Positions 52,494 to 61,947 of a DNA stretch of 64,000 bases are shown here, piece by piece (the first letter of the stretch is position 1; every line of letters begins with the position of its first letter). The stretch is from JADGNZ01 sp963715895. GTDB taxonomy: Bacteria > Acidobacteriota > Thermoanaerobaculia > Gp7-AA8. Below the pieces are notes generated by a model. The model saw nothing but the letters and a program-made list of their open reading frames with translations, ran no database searches and was not told the DNA's origin. Location: NCBI GenBank assembly GCA_963715895.1, contig OY970284.1:6076001-6140000 (forward strand), given 5' to 3'. The position numbers and the translations under genes are program-made.

Positions 52494-55400
52494 CTATCTG
52501 TCCAGACTTTCCGACGCCTGCTTATGATAGGCGTCCGCAATCATCCGCTCCCCTGCGTTACTGTAAATGTCAGCGATCTTGTTTAATAGTGTTAACGTCA
52601 GCTCGTGATCTCCTTCCTGGCGGGCTAACTGGAGCGCTGCTTCGAGCTGCGCGAGCGCTATTGCTGGATTACGTTGTGAGTATTGCGCATAACCGAGATT
52701 AGCGAGAGTATGTGCGCGAGCAGACGGCGCTACCGCTCGCTCATAGAGAAATGCTGCTTCCTCCAGTTTTTCTATAGCCTTCTCAATATCGCCACGCCGC
52801 ACCAAGGCCGCGGCCGTAGCTTCCAAGGCATGCGCCAACGCATAGTCATCTTCCACTTCTCGAAACCAATTCTCAGCCTCTTCGTACTTCGCCAGGGACT
52901 GTTCAAGATCCTGCTTTCCTCCGCGCCTCTCTGTCGCGATAGCTTCAGCCAGCGTCGCCTCGCCTGTCACGCGATAATCAGTCCGAAAGCCCGGAATCAC
53001 TATGAGTTTTCGACTTCGTGGCGAATAGTCAAATATCGCGGGCCTTTGAATCTCAGATCTATCTTTCGAGTTTTCGCTCGTCTGAACAACCAAAGCGTCG
53101 CGCTTGGCTCCTCCGTGTCGATGTCGCCCATTCCGTCGATCACGCCCGACTTCGCCGCGGTAGAGGGCGGGCACACGCTCGGCCGCGTAATCAAACCACT
53201 GGCGCAAACTCATGTCGTCGACCGCGTGCTCATGACTCGCATGCTCAAGCGCCTCCTTCCCCAGGACGTAACTCAACAACCCCATTTTCAATAAACTACC
53301 CTCGATGGCCACACTGTCAGGTTGGGTTGCTGCTAGAATCTGCATGCCCTTGTCATACGCGAGCTGGCCGAGGCCGCGGCTGCCCATGGGCCCAGGTTTG
53401 AAGCCAGGCGACTGAAATGCCGCTCCAGAATGGCAGGCATCGAGGATTAGGGCCATGCCGCCAGCATCGATAGGTCGAAGCCATTCCTCTAACTCGTCTG
53501 TCGAGATGGAGCTGCCATTAAGCGCTTCCTGATCCAAGGACCACTCTGCATCATACGGCACGATGAAGTACCGACCATCGCCGGTTCTATAGCCATGTCC
53601 TGAGAATGACACTAAGAGCAGATCTTGAGGCAGCGGCGTCTCAAGTTCTGCGCTATGCTCCACCCCCAGCAACTCGCGAGCCGCTGTTTTGTCGCCCGCG
53701 AGCGTTTTAAATACTGACGCCAGCAACTGCTTCGTTGGGCGTGGAGACAAAGAGTGATGCTCTGACGTTAATGCGACGGAGACAACGCGATCGTACAGCC
53801 TGGAACTCTCCATTAGTTGAGTTAGTGTCACCTTCATCGTCCGAGCATCAGCGCTCGCCCACGATAGGTTCCAAATCGCCTCACGATAATCCCCGATACC
53901 TATTGTAATTATGTAAGCGGTTCGACGTACTTCCTGTGTGGATGGCGGAAAAAGCTCAACGCGTCGGGTTGTCTGCCCTTTAATCGATTGCTTATTGAGC
54001 GCATAGCACGAGAAAGTAACGCGCCGGGCATCACGACCGGCAGGCAACTTTATTCCATCGAACACGAACGCGCGACCCCCGGAGATCTTCGTGGCTCCGT
54101 CAAGGCCGACACGGCTACCGCTACTTACCAGCGGCTGAGCTTGCGCAGCACTCTGAATCGCTATCAACTGCCCGTCCCGGAACATGCGCACATCCGCAAG
54201 CTGATCCCCTTGATCGGATGTCAAGTCATCCTTGCCCTCCACAGCTACCCGAACCGTCACCGTAGCGGTATCACTCACCGGCTCGCGCGTGATACGACTA
54301 ATCTCCGCGCCATACTGCGGGCCTACGCCTCTGGATAGAGGCGAACTGCCGAATGTTTCGCCAGCCAAAAGCCGCGCTAGAAGCCGAGGCTCATATTTAG
54401 ACGTCAGAAACCTCTCCAGCGATATCGGCAAAAGAGGGGACTCATCGAAAAACATCTGGCCAATTCGTAGGTCGTCGAGGCTATCGGTGTCAAACTTGCC
54501 GTCCGGCGTTGTCACGATCCAATGTTCATTCGCCAGGCTGAAAAGACTACACAACTCACGGCCAGTCTTTTGATTCCAGAGTTTGACACTACCATCCTCG
54601 CTTGCGCTTACAAGCACCATCTTGTGCGGAAGAAAGCCGACGTAATGAATACCTGCCGAATGCCCCGTCAAACGCAGCAGTTCTTTGTGACTGCGAACGC
54701 TCCATAAACGAACCGAATCGTCGCCGCCGCTCATCGTGCCACTGCCCGTCAGGATAAATTTATTATCATCGGAAATTGCGATCGCAGTTATTGGGCTCAA
54801 ATGCTTTGCGAAAGTGGACACCAATTGGCCTGTCTTGACCAGCCATAAGCGCGCGCGGCCGTCATAGCTGCCAGTCACAACATAGCGACCATCCTTAGAG
54901 AAAGCCGCTGCGCGAACCTCCGCCGTAGGGTCGGGATGGCGCAGCATTCTTACGGGCGCTCCAGTGGTCGCATTCCACACCATTGCATTAGTACGATCGT
55001 AGCTCGTCACAACACGATCCCCTACCCGTGACACTGCTGCGGCATAGCCTGCGCTGCCGTGGAACGTAACCGCACCGTCTAGATTTCCGTAAGAGTCATG
55101 CTTGATCAGGACTGCGTCATCGTAGTAAGTCTGCACAAGCCAGTGTCGACCATTGGGTGAATGTTCGATAGATTTGATCTCGCTGCGCATGCGGATGGGG
55201 TTTACTAGCACTTCATGGCCTTCCAACCAATAGCGAATGTCGCCATCGATCGAGCCGGTAAGCATTTCCTTTCCGTCAGGAGATAGTGAAACCGCCATTA
55301 CGTTCCGTCGCAATCCGCCGAACGTCTCGACCTGTTGTCCAGCCTCCAAATCCCAAAGTCTGATGAAGCCTCCTCCCGTAGCTAAATACCGACCGTTCCG

Positions 55401-56420
55401 CGATAGGCTTGCTCCCATCACGCGAGTGGTGGAGGAAGAGAAGTGCTGTACGACGTCTCCACTGTCTGTGTTATAAAGCCTCAGCCCGCTTAAGTTCGTT
55501 CCGACAAATCGCGATCGATCTGGTGAGAATACCGCATATGTCGCCAGATTCCGTAGGTATCGCCGGATCGTTTGGCCGGTCTCGGTATCGATTAACACGT
55601 TGTGATTATTGCCGTCGAGCCCAACGACCTCTCTCCCATCAGCCGAAATTGCTATTGGATTCGAGACGCTCCACGAACAGATGAGTACGCCCGTATGTGC
55701 CGCCCAGACCCGGACAGAATTATCGCTCCCCAGGCCATACAACATAGATCCATCGGGAGAGAACTGTAGACGGCTCGTAGAACCTGCCGGTAGGTCGCAA
55801 TGCCATAATGGCTTACGCGTCGCAAGCGAGAAGAGTGCAACTTCGCCATCGCCTGAAAGCGCGACCGCCGGTGCCGATGGCGAGAACGAAATGCTGGTAA
55901 TGTCGCCCTGATCGAGTTCAAGTACACCGAGTTCCTTTAGGCCCGCCGTGGCGAAAATCTTCGCGAGCTTGGAAGACCCGGCAGCGACAGTTTGGAGACC
56001 ACTCGGCGAGACCTTGACAGCGGCGACCGCGAACCCAACGTCGACAGAAGCGACTTGAATACCAGAATGCGTATCCCACAGCCTGACGGTACGGTCCTGA
56101 CTTGCGGTGACGGCCCATCGTGAATCAGGCGCGATGTCGACAGTCGTGACAAAAAGTTCATGACCACGAAACGCCCGAATCTGTCTGCCGGAATCAACGT
56201 TCCACAGGACTGCGTTGAAGTCATAGGCGCCAGCAGTAAGCAGGAGCCGTCCGTCGGTCGAGAAGGCCGCAGTCGTCACGTGGGCCTCATCGCCGCGGTG
56301 GCCCTCTTGGAGAATCAGCTCGGGAACGCTGTCACAGCGCAGTTGCTGGGGCCAGAGACAGGCAAGTGCGATTGCCACCGCAACTAGCATCTGGCTTGGT
56401 TTGACCAACGATCTTGACAT
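52494..56420 (-). CDS. WD40-caspase (peptidase C14)-TPR protein with signal anchor
   Basis: I choose the ATG at 56420, three bases after the upstream stop, giving 1308 residues. An N-terminal hydrophobic segment (residues 11-30) is followed by a dozen or more WD40 repeats up to about residue 650. A caspase-like domain (about 825-1075) has the His-Cys dyad (SFSGHGYR near 940, LILDACHSGAAF near 993). TPR units end the protein (about 1190-1300). Caspase-WD40 proteins are linked with bacterial regulated cell death. The upstream two genes are tightly linked, so this is a three-gene unit. Confidence 0.88.
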   Translation of the reverse strand: MSRSLVKPSQMLVAVAIALACLWPQQLRCDSVPELILQEGHRGDEAHVTTAAFSTDGRLLLTAGAYDFNAVLWNVDSGRQIRAFRGHELFVTTVDIAPDSRWAVTASQDRTVRLWDTHSGIQVASVDVGFAVAAVKVSPSGLQTVAAGSSKLAKIFATAGLKELGVLELDQGDITSISFSPSAPAVALSGDGEVALFSLATRKPLWHCDLPAGSTSRLQFSPDGSMLYGLGSDNSVRVWAAHTGVLICSWSVSNPIAISADGREVVGLDGNNHNVLIDTETGQTIRRYLRNLATYAVFSPDRSRFVGTNLSGLRLYNTDSGDVVQHFSSSTTRVMGASLSRNGRYLATGGGFIRLWDLEAGQQVETFGGLRRNVMAVSLSPDGKEMLTGSIDGDIRYWLEGHEVLVNPIRMRSEIKSIEHSPNGRHWLVQTYYDDAVLIKHDSYGNLDGAVTFHGSAGYAAAVSRVGDRVVTSYDRTNAMVWNATTGAPVRMLRHPDPTAEVRAAAFSKDGRYVVTGSYDGRARLWLVKTGQLVSTFAKHLSPITAIAISDDNKFILTGSGTMSGGDDSVRLWSVRSHKELLRLTGHSAGIHYVGFLPHKMVLVSASEDGSVKLWNQKTGRELCSLFSLANEHWIVTTPDGKFDTDSLDDLRIGQMFFDESPLLPISLERFLTSKYEPRLLARLLAGETFGSSPLSRGVGPQYGAEISRITREPVSDTATVTVRVAVEGKDDLTSDQGDQLADVRMFRDGQLIAIQSAAQAQPLVSSGSRVGLDGATKISGGRAFVFDGIKLPAGRDARRVTFSCYALNKQSIKGQTTRRVELFPPSTQEVRRTAYIITIGIGDYREAIWNLSWASADARTMKVTLTQLMESSRLYDRVVSVALTSEHHSLSPRPTKQLLASVFKTLAGDKTAARELLGVEHSAELETPLPQDLLLVSFSGHGYRTGDGRYFIVPYDAEWSLDQEALNGSSISTDELEEWLRPIDAGGMALILDACHSGAAFQSPGFKPGPMGSRGLGQLAYDKGMQILAATQPDSVAIEGSLLKMGLLSYVLGKEALEHASHEHAVDDMSLRQWFDYAAERVPALYRGEVGRDRRNGRHRHGGAKRDALVVQTSENSKDRSEIQRPAIFDYSPRSRKLIVIPGFRTDYRVTGEATLAEAIATERRGGKQDLEQSLAKYEEAENWFREVEDDYALAHALEATAAALVRRGDIEKAIEKLEEAAFLYERAVAPSARAHTLANLGYAQYSQRNPAIALAQLEAALQLARQEGDHELTLTLLNKIADIYSNAGERMIADAYHKQASESLDR

Positions 56421-56422
56421 TC

Positions 56423-56980
56423 TTAGTTCACGTGACGTTTGCGGTGAGCGATAGTAAATAACGAGACAAAAAAACCGATTGACCCAAACGCTGAGAGCCA
56501 TGATAGGACCAGTAGAGTGTGAATGGCTACAACTGATTCTGTAGTCCAAACGCGACCTGGATCAAATTCAGCATCGCGTAATGCGTCATCGGTGTTGTAG
56601 GAGGGAGTCAGAATTTGCGTGATCCCCGGTTGCAATCTGTATCCGTGAACGATACGATCGCGGTCAACGGCGGGGCGTGTCGTAAATAGTTGAACCAAGA
56701 TGCCGAAAAGTAGAAGTGCGGCGCAGAAGATAGCAGCAAACACCCTCATCAGGAGGTTGAGCGTTCTAGCGGAGGCCCGGCGCCAATAATGGTAGGTCCA
56801 CATAACCGCCAGAAACTCGACGATAGATGTTAGCACTGAGATCGTCCCGGAGGGGGGTGGGCCAACCCGCGCCCACATATTGAGTAAGGGAATCGCGACC
56901 GTTCCTTGAATCGCCAGGGAGCCGAGTTCTTTGAAAGATTTCAGAACTTCGCGAAACTCTTGTAGCCCCGTAGACGGCAT
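56423..56980 (-). CDS. Four-TM membrane protein of the caspase operon
   Basis: The 185-residue protein has about four hydrophobic segments (for example SVLTSIVEFLAVMWTYHYW, FAAIFCAALLLFGILVQLF, LLVLSWLSAFGSIGFFVSLF). It ends two bases before the caspase gene start and begins two bases after the preceding gene. No family recognised. A pore or a membrane platform for the caspase is possible. Confidence 0.7.
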   Translation of the reverse strand: MPSTGLQEFREVLKSFKELGSLAIQGTVAIPLLNMWARVGPPPSGTISVLTSIVEFLAVMWTYHYWRRASARTLNLLMRVFAAIFCAALLLFGILVQLFTTRPAVDRDRIVHGYRLQPGITQILTPSYNTDDALRDAEFDPGRVWTTESVVAIHTLLVLSWLSAFGSIGFFVSLFTIAHRKRHVN

Positions 56981-56982
56981 GA

Positions 56983-57825
56983 CTATCGCCCTTTCGGCCG
57001 GAAGTTCAGGGTGCTCGTGGCTCGTATCTCGAATGTGCCCTCTTCAGGGGTCGGCCATTCCGCACGGTAGCGATATCGCCCGATTAGAGTGTGGGTACCC
57101 TCGTTGAGATCCGTCCATTGATCGTCGAGGTTCATGGCGAACACAACGCATAGCCGATATTGGAGAAACGGCATGAACCGAATGCGCGTAGCGGTAGGTA
57201 CAATGTGGATCTGCACCGGGTATCCGGTTGCGGGCTCCCGTGTTCTCCGTAGATCTAGGTGATGTTTTGCGGCGTATGCCAGCAGAGAGCCATTCAATTC
57301 GTCGAGACTAGCGGCGACGCTGGACTCATAGATACGTACGCTTTTATGCCATTCATCGGCACTTGAATCTGAGTAGGCAGCAGTCAGGATTGCTGGGAGG
57401 AGCTTCTCTATATCGTTCAACGGTTGTCGCCAGGCAGGCACGGCCGGAAGAACGGCGGCGAAATCGCGACGCAAGGTGCTGATTTGTATAAGCAGCGCCA
57501 GCGGCAAGGTAAGTCGATTCTCCGGCAGAGCCAGACTAGTGCTTAGTACAGGTCGCATATCGCAATGTAAAGTGCTGGCGACAACGTAAATGCGCGGCCT
57601 CCCCAGGTTGTCATCCCCCTCGATGGCTTCCTGCGCGAGGCGCTGCAACAGCGGGAGCGCCGTCTTGGGATCGCGGATATCGCCAAACCGGCGCGCAATG
57701 AGCGTCCGCGATTGTTCGGGAACAATTGGATTACTGGCGCCGATTGCGGCAGCGCATACACTGCCGATCGCGAATGCGTACAGGAGTGTGGTTATTCGCT
57801 GGCGGCTGGTGCTGAATGACGTCAT
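56983..57825 (-). CDS. Exported hypothetical protein of the caspase operon
   Basis: The 280-residue protein has an N-terminal hydrophobic segment (LLYAFAIGSVCAAAIGA) and a soluble remainder without a recognised domain. First gene of the three-gene operon, so it may be the sensor or the antagonist of the caspase. Confidence 0.65.
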   Translation of the reverse strand: MTSFSTSRQRITTLLYAFAIGSVCAAAIGASNPIVPEQSRTLIARRFGDIRDPKTALPLLQRLAQEAIEGDDNLGRPRIYVVASTLHCDMRPVLSTSLALPENRLTLPLALLIQISTLRRDFAAVLPAVPAWRQPLNDIEKLLPAILTAAYSDSSADEWHKSVRIYESSVAASLDELNGSLLAYAAKHHLDLRRTREPATGYPVQIHIVPTATRIRFMPFLQYRLCVVFAMNLDDQWTDLNEGTHTLIGRYRYRAEWPTPEEGTFEIRATSTLNFRPKGR

Positions 57826-58144
57826 GATCTGCTCAGTGTTTGCAGGAAAGGGTTGGGGGTACTTGCGCCTGTTTTAGGTCGGAGTATACTCGACATACCG
57901 ATGGAAGTGGACGAGGGAGATAGGGGCAGCCTTCGCGCGCGCCTCATGATACCCAACTGACAGCAATCGTGCTCTCTGGTGTTCTGCCACCTTGCCAGCT
58001 CCGGGGCCCGGGATGCCGCCTTCGTAACCGCCGCCGCCTCGGGCGGATTGCTTTCTTGGCGACCCGCGAGGTGACGACGACTCGATCACAGGTTCTGCAA
58101 GGCATGCGAGGGTCGCACTCACCGTCAACGAAAACCTTGGACCG

Positions 58145-58282
58145 ATGGCTGTAGCTTGGGCCATGTCGGCGGTGCTAGAGTTGAAGCAAGGTGATCTGCA
58201 TCTAGTTGTCGGTAACGTCAAGAACGCGCGGCGTGCGTTCGATGATCTGGCATATCGTTCCGCTGAACCTTTCGTGCAATGA
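58145..58282 (+). CDS. Small ORF coupled to the Detocs-like kinase
   Basis: An ATG at 58145 leads to a 45-codon frame (MAVAWAMSAVLELKQGDLHL...) that ends with TGA overlapping the kinase ATG (ATGA). No ribosome site is clear and no family is recognised. The frame is open back to 58028, so this may be the tail of a truncated gene. The rest of 57826-58144 shows nothing else. Confidence 0.35.
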   Translation: MAVAWAMSAVLELKQGDLHLVVGNVKNARRAFDDLAYRSAEPFVQ

Positions 58283-59790
58283 AGATCGAAACGCTTCTCG
58301 AAATCCTCAACGCCATGGAGCAGATGGGGCCTGATCAGAGGCTCGACACGTACTTCCATTCGGTTTTGTCCACGGTCTCGACGCACGCAGGGACGGAATA
58401 CGCAGCGATCGATCTCGTCGATGAAATCCTCGGTGATCTTCGATGCGTGGTCGAAAGCGGTACGAGTGGCGATGCCGGGGCCGATGTCGTCGAGGACCTT
58501 CAGCGAAGTGTTCTCGCTTCCCGGCAAGCGCTGGTCAAGGATCGGTGGGTGGCTGCACCGCTCATCGCTGGCGACGCCGTCTACGGCGTCATCAGGCTTC
58601 TCCGCAAGAGCGACCCGGGTGATCGCGTTGAATCTATTGATCTGCTCGCCGCGACGATCGTCGCGAAGCTAGTGGCGTCGGAGATGAGGAACGCACAGTC
58701 TCACGAGCGCCGCCTGCATTTCGAGCATCTCGTCTATCGCTCGCCCGACCCGATGTGTGTTCTCGATCGGCACGGGAGAATCCAGCACTTCAATCAGGAG
58801 TGCGAACGCATTTGGGGGATCACGGAGTCGGACGCCTTGGGGATGCTGATAGATCAATTCTATGAGTCTCGTGAATCGGCACGAGCCGTCGGGCGTGCGA
58901 TGCGGAACAGCGAAAATCAGGCGATTCACGACTATCCTGCGGCAATCAAAGACAGGTCGGGTCACATTATCCCTATTCGTCTGTCGGCAAGCCTCTTCCT
59001 CGACGCGGCAGGTCATGTTACGGGTAGCGTCGGCGTCTTCAAAGACGACCGCGCTAATCAGCAATCGCAGGAGGATCGGGTTCGCGGCGAAAAGTTGGCA
59101 GCCATCGGAAGGTTGAGCGCCACGACTGCGCATGACATGAAGCACGACATGGGAGCGCTTCTGGGTTTCCTGGACGTGCTCGAACACGTAGGGAGCGACG
59201 ACACACAATTCGCGCGAATCTGCTCAGGAATGCGAGCGGCAGCCTCGAATTCGCTGGCGAAGTTGCAGAACTTAGTAATGACTGGCCAGCCGTCGCCGCC
59301 GAGGCGCCAGATCGTGTCCATTCAATCGTTGCTGACATCCTTCGCTTCCACAGTTCGCTTTCAGACAGAGGCAAGCCACACGGTTTTCGTATTCGACCGG
59401 CCCTTATACGACGTATCGGTCCTCGTTGATCCGAATCAGATTCGCCAACTTCTAATGAATCTCCTTGGAAATTCCATGGATGCGATTTATATGGCCAGGG
59501 CACACGGCGACAGACAATGGTCGAAAGCAGGCCGGATCACACTGTCTGTTGCCGTTACGAAAGACACGGTGATTTTGTCCTGGCACGACAACGGCTGTGG
59601 CATGTCAGCCGACGTTCGGCGAAAAGCCTTTACTCCGTTTTTTACGACAAAAGCAAATGGCAGTGGTCTTGGACTCTACCTCTGTAGACTCATCGCCGAG
59701 AGTCACGACGGAAAGATCGTCGTCGTCGAGCCACCCGAAGGCGAGGGCTCTGCTTTTCGGATCACGCTTCGACGGGCCGAGGCTCATTGA
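58279..59790 (+). CDS. GAF-PAS soluble histidine kinase (DtcA-like)
   Basis: The 503-residue protein has a GAF-like domain (about 20-137), a PAS domain (about 145-260, SPDPMCVLDRHGRIQHFN), HisKA with H285 (TAHDMKHDMGALLG) and HATPase with N394/N398 (NLLGNSMDAI), DNGCGM at 437-442 and GSGLGLYLCR at 461-470. No membrane helix, so it senses inside the cell. Its stop overlaps the next ATG by one base. In the Detocs defence system a kinase, a lone receiver and a receiver-effector are arranged like this; there the kinase has a different N-terminal sensor. Confidence 0.88.
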   Translation: MKIETLLEILNAMEQMGPDQRLDTYFHSVLSTVSTHAGTEYAAIDLVDEILGDLRCVVESGTSGDAGADVVEDLQRSVLASRQALVKDRWVAAPLIAGDAVYGVIRLLRKSDPGDRVESIDLLAATIVAKLVASEMRNAQSHERRLHFEHLVYRSPDPMCVLDRHGRIQHFNQECERIWGITESDALGMLIDQFYESRESARAVGRAMRNSENQAIHDYPAAIKDRSGHIIPIRLSASLFLDAAGHVTGSVGVFKDDRANQQSQEDRVRGEKLAAIGRLSATTAHDMKHDMGALLGFLDVLEHVGSDDTQFARICSGMRAAASNSLAKLQNLVMTGQPSPPRRQIVSIQSLLTSFASTVRFQTEASHTVFVFDRPLYDVSVLVDPNQIRQLLMNLLGNSMDAIYMARAHGDRQWSKAGRITLSVAVTKDTVILSWHDNGCGMSADVRRKAFTPFFTTKANGSGLGLYLCRLIAESHDGKIVVVEPPEGEGSAFRITLRRAEAH

Positions 59791-60221
59791 TGACTGACAC
59801 TCCTGGCAATGAGGCAGCGCGCGGCATAATAGAGGAGATCCGGCGTTTGAAGTTGTGCGTCCTCGTTGTTGATGACAATCCGATTTATCGACAGTCACTC
59901 AGAGCGAATCTTGAGATCACCTACGCGGCGACGGTTGTCGAAGCAGACGGTGTTTCCGGTGCTCTGGCGGCGGTTTCAGGGGAGGCACACTTCGATCTCA
60001 TCCTGATGGATGTAATTATGCCGGTGATGAACGGCATCGAGGCGTGCGAGAGGCTGCGCGCTATGGGGATACGTACGCCGATCGTTCTGATGTCTGCTCA
60101 CAGCGGCTCTGTCGATCAATCCAAAGCCGAAGCGATGGGCTTATCCCTCGTTGCCAAGCCGTTGGACCGGCGTGCGCTCGAACATCTTCTCCGCGACTGC
60201 ACCGGAGGATCTTCCGCGTGA
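59790..60221 (+). CDS. Single-domain response regulator (DtcB-like)
   Basis: The 143-residue protein is one receiver domain (DD at 28-29, phospho-acceptor D74 in LILMDVIMP, LMSAHS, VAKP). It has no output. It overlaps the kinase gene by one base (TGATG) and the effector gene by GTGA. In Detocs, DtcB is such a stand-alone receiver that drains phosphate from DtcA, preventing accidental activation. Confidence 0.85.
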   Translation: MTDTPGNEAARGIIEEIRRLKLCVLVVDDNPIYRQSLRANLEITYAATVVEADGVSGALAAVSGEAHFDLILMDVIMPVMNGIEACERLRAMGIRTPIVLMSAHSGSVDQSKAEAMGLSLVAKPLDRRALEHLLRDCTGGSSA

Positions 60222-61438
60222 AAAAGATCCTGCTGGTCGAGGACGATGCCATCTATCGTCAATTGCTCGTTTTCTTCCTGCGCGAGGAGCCATATGTTCT
60301 CTTTGAGGCCGAATCCCCTCAGCACGGAATCGCGATTCTTGATGCGGATCGCGAGATCCGCGTGATCGTGCTCGATCTGTCGTTTCCTGACGACACGGGA
60401 ACAGTGGTTCTAGATTACATGCAGCGATGCGGTCGCGAATGTCGTGTGATCATCCTGACCGGCCATGAGGAACTGCTGATAGCCGAGGATGCGAGGCAGC
60501 ACGAGGTCTTTGCATACCTGCCCAAGGGCGATGCGCACTCCGGACAAGCGATCCGATTCGCTCTCAGGCAAGCATTCCAATCCTTAGATCACTCGGCGCG
60601 AGCGAAGCGGTCTTCGGTGGATCTGATTCCAACGCCTCCGATGCGAGTCGAGCGCGTTTCGCGCGGCAAGTCGAGCCTGCGGGTCTTGATCGTTGATCGT
60701 GACGTCAGATCTTTGCGAGCTATGGGGGAGGCGCTATCCACGCACTTCGACGTCGTGCTCACGACAAGCCCCGAAGAGGCAGCGCGCCGAGTGACTAAAC
60801 AGCATTTCGCCCTGGCAATTCTCGATATGAATCTGGACGACGAGATGTCGGGACTAGACCTCCTCAGCCGACTGCGCAGAGCGGCTCCCAACCTCCGGGC
60901 TATCGTTCTCGCCGAGCAGCCAGATTACGTGACTGCATTCGAGAGCGGACGCCGAGGAGCACTGAATTACGTAGAGAAGGGAGACTCGGCGCTGACGGAT
61001 AAAGTCATCCGTGCATTGGACGACCGGGGCCATCCGATCAAGGTGTTTCTCTCCTACGAGAAAACGGACCGTTCGGCTGTGGGCCGTCTCTTCGAGAAGC
61101 TGATGGTCCGCGGGTTTCTGCCGTGGATGGATCGTAAAAGCATAGGTGCTGGGAAGCTATGGGAACCGGAGATTCAGCACGCGATCGAAGAGGCGGACTA
61201 TTTCATCTTCTTTCTTTCGAGCAATTCGATCTTCCGCGAAGGAACCATGCGGAAAGAGGTGAATCAAGCGCTGGAGAAACAGCGAGGCTTGCGCCCCGAG
61301 ACGACATTCTTCATTCCCGTACGTCTTGAGGAATGTGAAGTCGTGGAGCCCTTCAAGAAGTTTCAGTACGTCGATCTGTTCCGCAAGGATGGCTTCGACA
61401 AGCTGCTTCGGGCGATCTCATCCGCGAAGGGATGTTAA
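60218..61438 (+). CDS. REC-REC-TIR effector (DtcC-like with TIR output)
   Basis: GTG at 60218 follows GGAGG. The 406-residue protein has two receiver domains (phospho-acceptors D53 in VIVLDLSFP and D203 in LAILDMNLD) and a C-terminal TIR domain (IKVFLSYEKTDRSAVGRLF, PWMDRKSIGAGKLWEPEI), about 274-400. E316 is the best candidate for the catalytic NADase glutamate. TIR domains of immune systems cleave NAD+ or make signal nucleotides. The fusion to receivers implies that the TIR is switched by phosphorelay. The last gene of the operon. Confidence 0.88.
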   Translation: MKKILLVEDDAIYRQLLVFFLREEPYVLFEAESPQHGIAILDADREIRVIVLDLSFPDDTGTVVLDYMQRCGRECRVIILTGHEELLIAEDARQHEVFAYLPKGDAHSGQAIRFALRQAFQSLDHSARAKRSSVDLIPTPPMRVERVSRGKSSLRVLIVDRDVRSLRAMGEALSTHFDVVLTTSPEEAARRVTKQHFALAILDMNLDDEMSGLDLLSRLRRAAPNLRAIVLAEQPDYVTAFESGRRGALNYVEKGDSALTDKVIRALDDRGHPIKVFLSYEKTDRSAVGRLFEKLMVRGFLPWMDRKSIGAGKLWEPEIQHAIEEADYFIFFLSSNSIFREGTMRKEVNQALEKQRGLRPETTFFIPVRLEECEVVEPFKKFQYVDLFRKDGFDKLLRAISSAKGC

Positions 61439-61526
61439 TTGAATTTAATTGGCGAGTGGAGGGAAGTGTGTGGGGGTCACGTGGGGTTCAATCCAAGGTA
61501 ACTTGCTGACACACCTTACCAATCGA

Positions 61527-61565
61527 GAGGACTGAAAATCCTCGTATTGGCGGTTTAATTCCGTC
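61527..61565 (+). pseudogene. tRNA-Phe-like 3' fragment
   Basis: GAGGA-CTGAAAA-TCCTC forms a tRNA-Phe-type anticodon arm (anticodon GAA), followed by GGCGG-TTTAATT-CCGTC, a T arm with one G-T pair. No matching D arm or acceptor strand is found upstream, so it is not a complete tRNA. It may be a scar of integration into tRNA-Phe. Confidence 0.4.
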
Positions 61566-61608
61566 CGCTCTAAACCGGGTAGCTAGAACCCCACGATCAT
61601 GTGTTGGG

Positions 61609-61842
61609 TCAGCGTCGCTGAATGGTGATCAGCTTGCCCTCGTCGATGTTGACGAGACGAATCGTGCCACTGCCGTCCTCGAAGATAAGACTGGCCCCCA
61701 TTGTGCCTTTCAGCGACCCGAATGACTTAGGGATGGCGTCGGGGGAAGAAGCATAGGCCTTGCGCGCGTTAAAGACTGACCAAGTGGTAACGATGAGCAA
61801 GAGAATGGCAAACGCGATGGCGACAGGTTTTCTTACCTTCAT
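61609..61842 (-). CDS. Small single-TM protein
   Basis: GGAGGAACACC precedes the ATG. The 77-residue product has an N-terminal helix (VAIAFAILLLIVTTWSV) and a short beta-patterned domain (LIFEDGSGTIRLVNIDEGKL). Function unknown. Confidence 0.6.
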   Translation of the reverse strand: MKVRKPVAIAFAILLLIVTTWSVFNARKAYASSPDAIPKSFGSLKGTMGASLIFEDGSGTIRLVNIDEGKLITIQRR

Positions 61843-61947
61843 GGTGTTCCTCCGTAATGATGCTATACGCGGAGCCCCTGAATTGACGGCTTCGCGAGGC
61901 GGGGGTGAGCAGGTTGAAGGGGGGTACGCGTGGAGAGTTCCTAATAA

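Noticed and set aside
57874..58527. Minus-strand frame upstream of the Detocs-like kinase
   Set aside because: It overlaps the kinase N-terminus on the other strand, with no ribosome site or recognisable domain.
61501..61575. Complete tRNA-Phe gene
   Set aside because: The acceptor strand and D arm expected at 61501-61525 do not pair with the 3' half.
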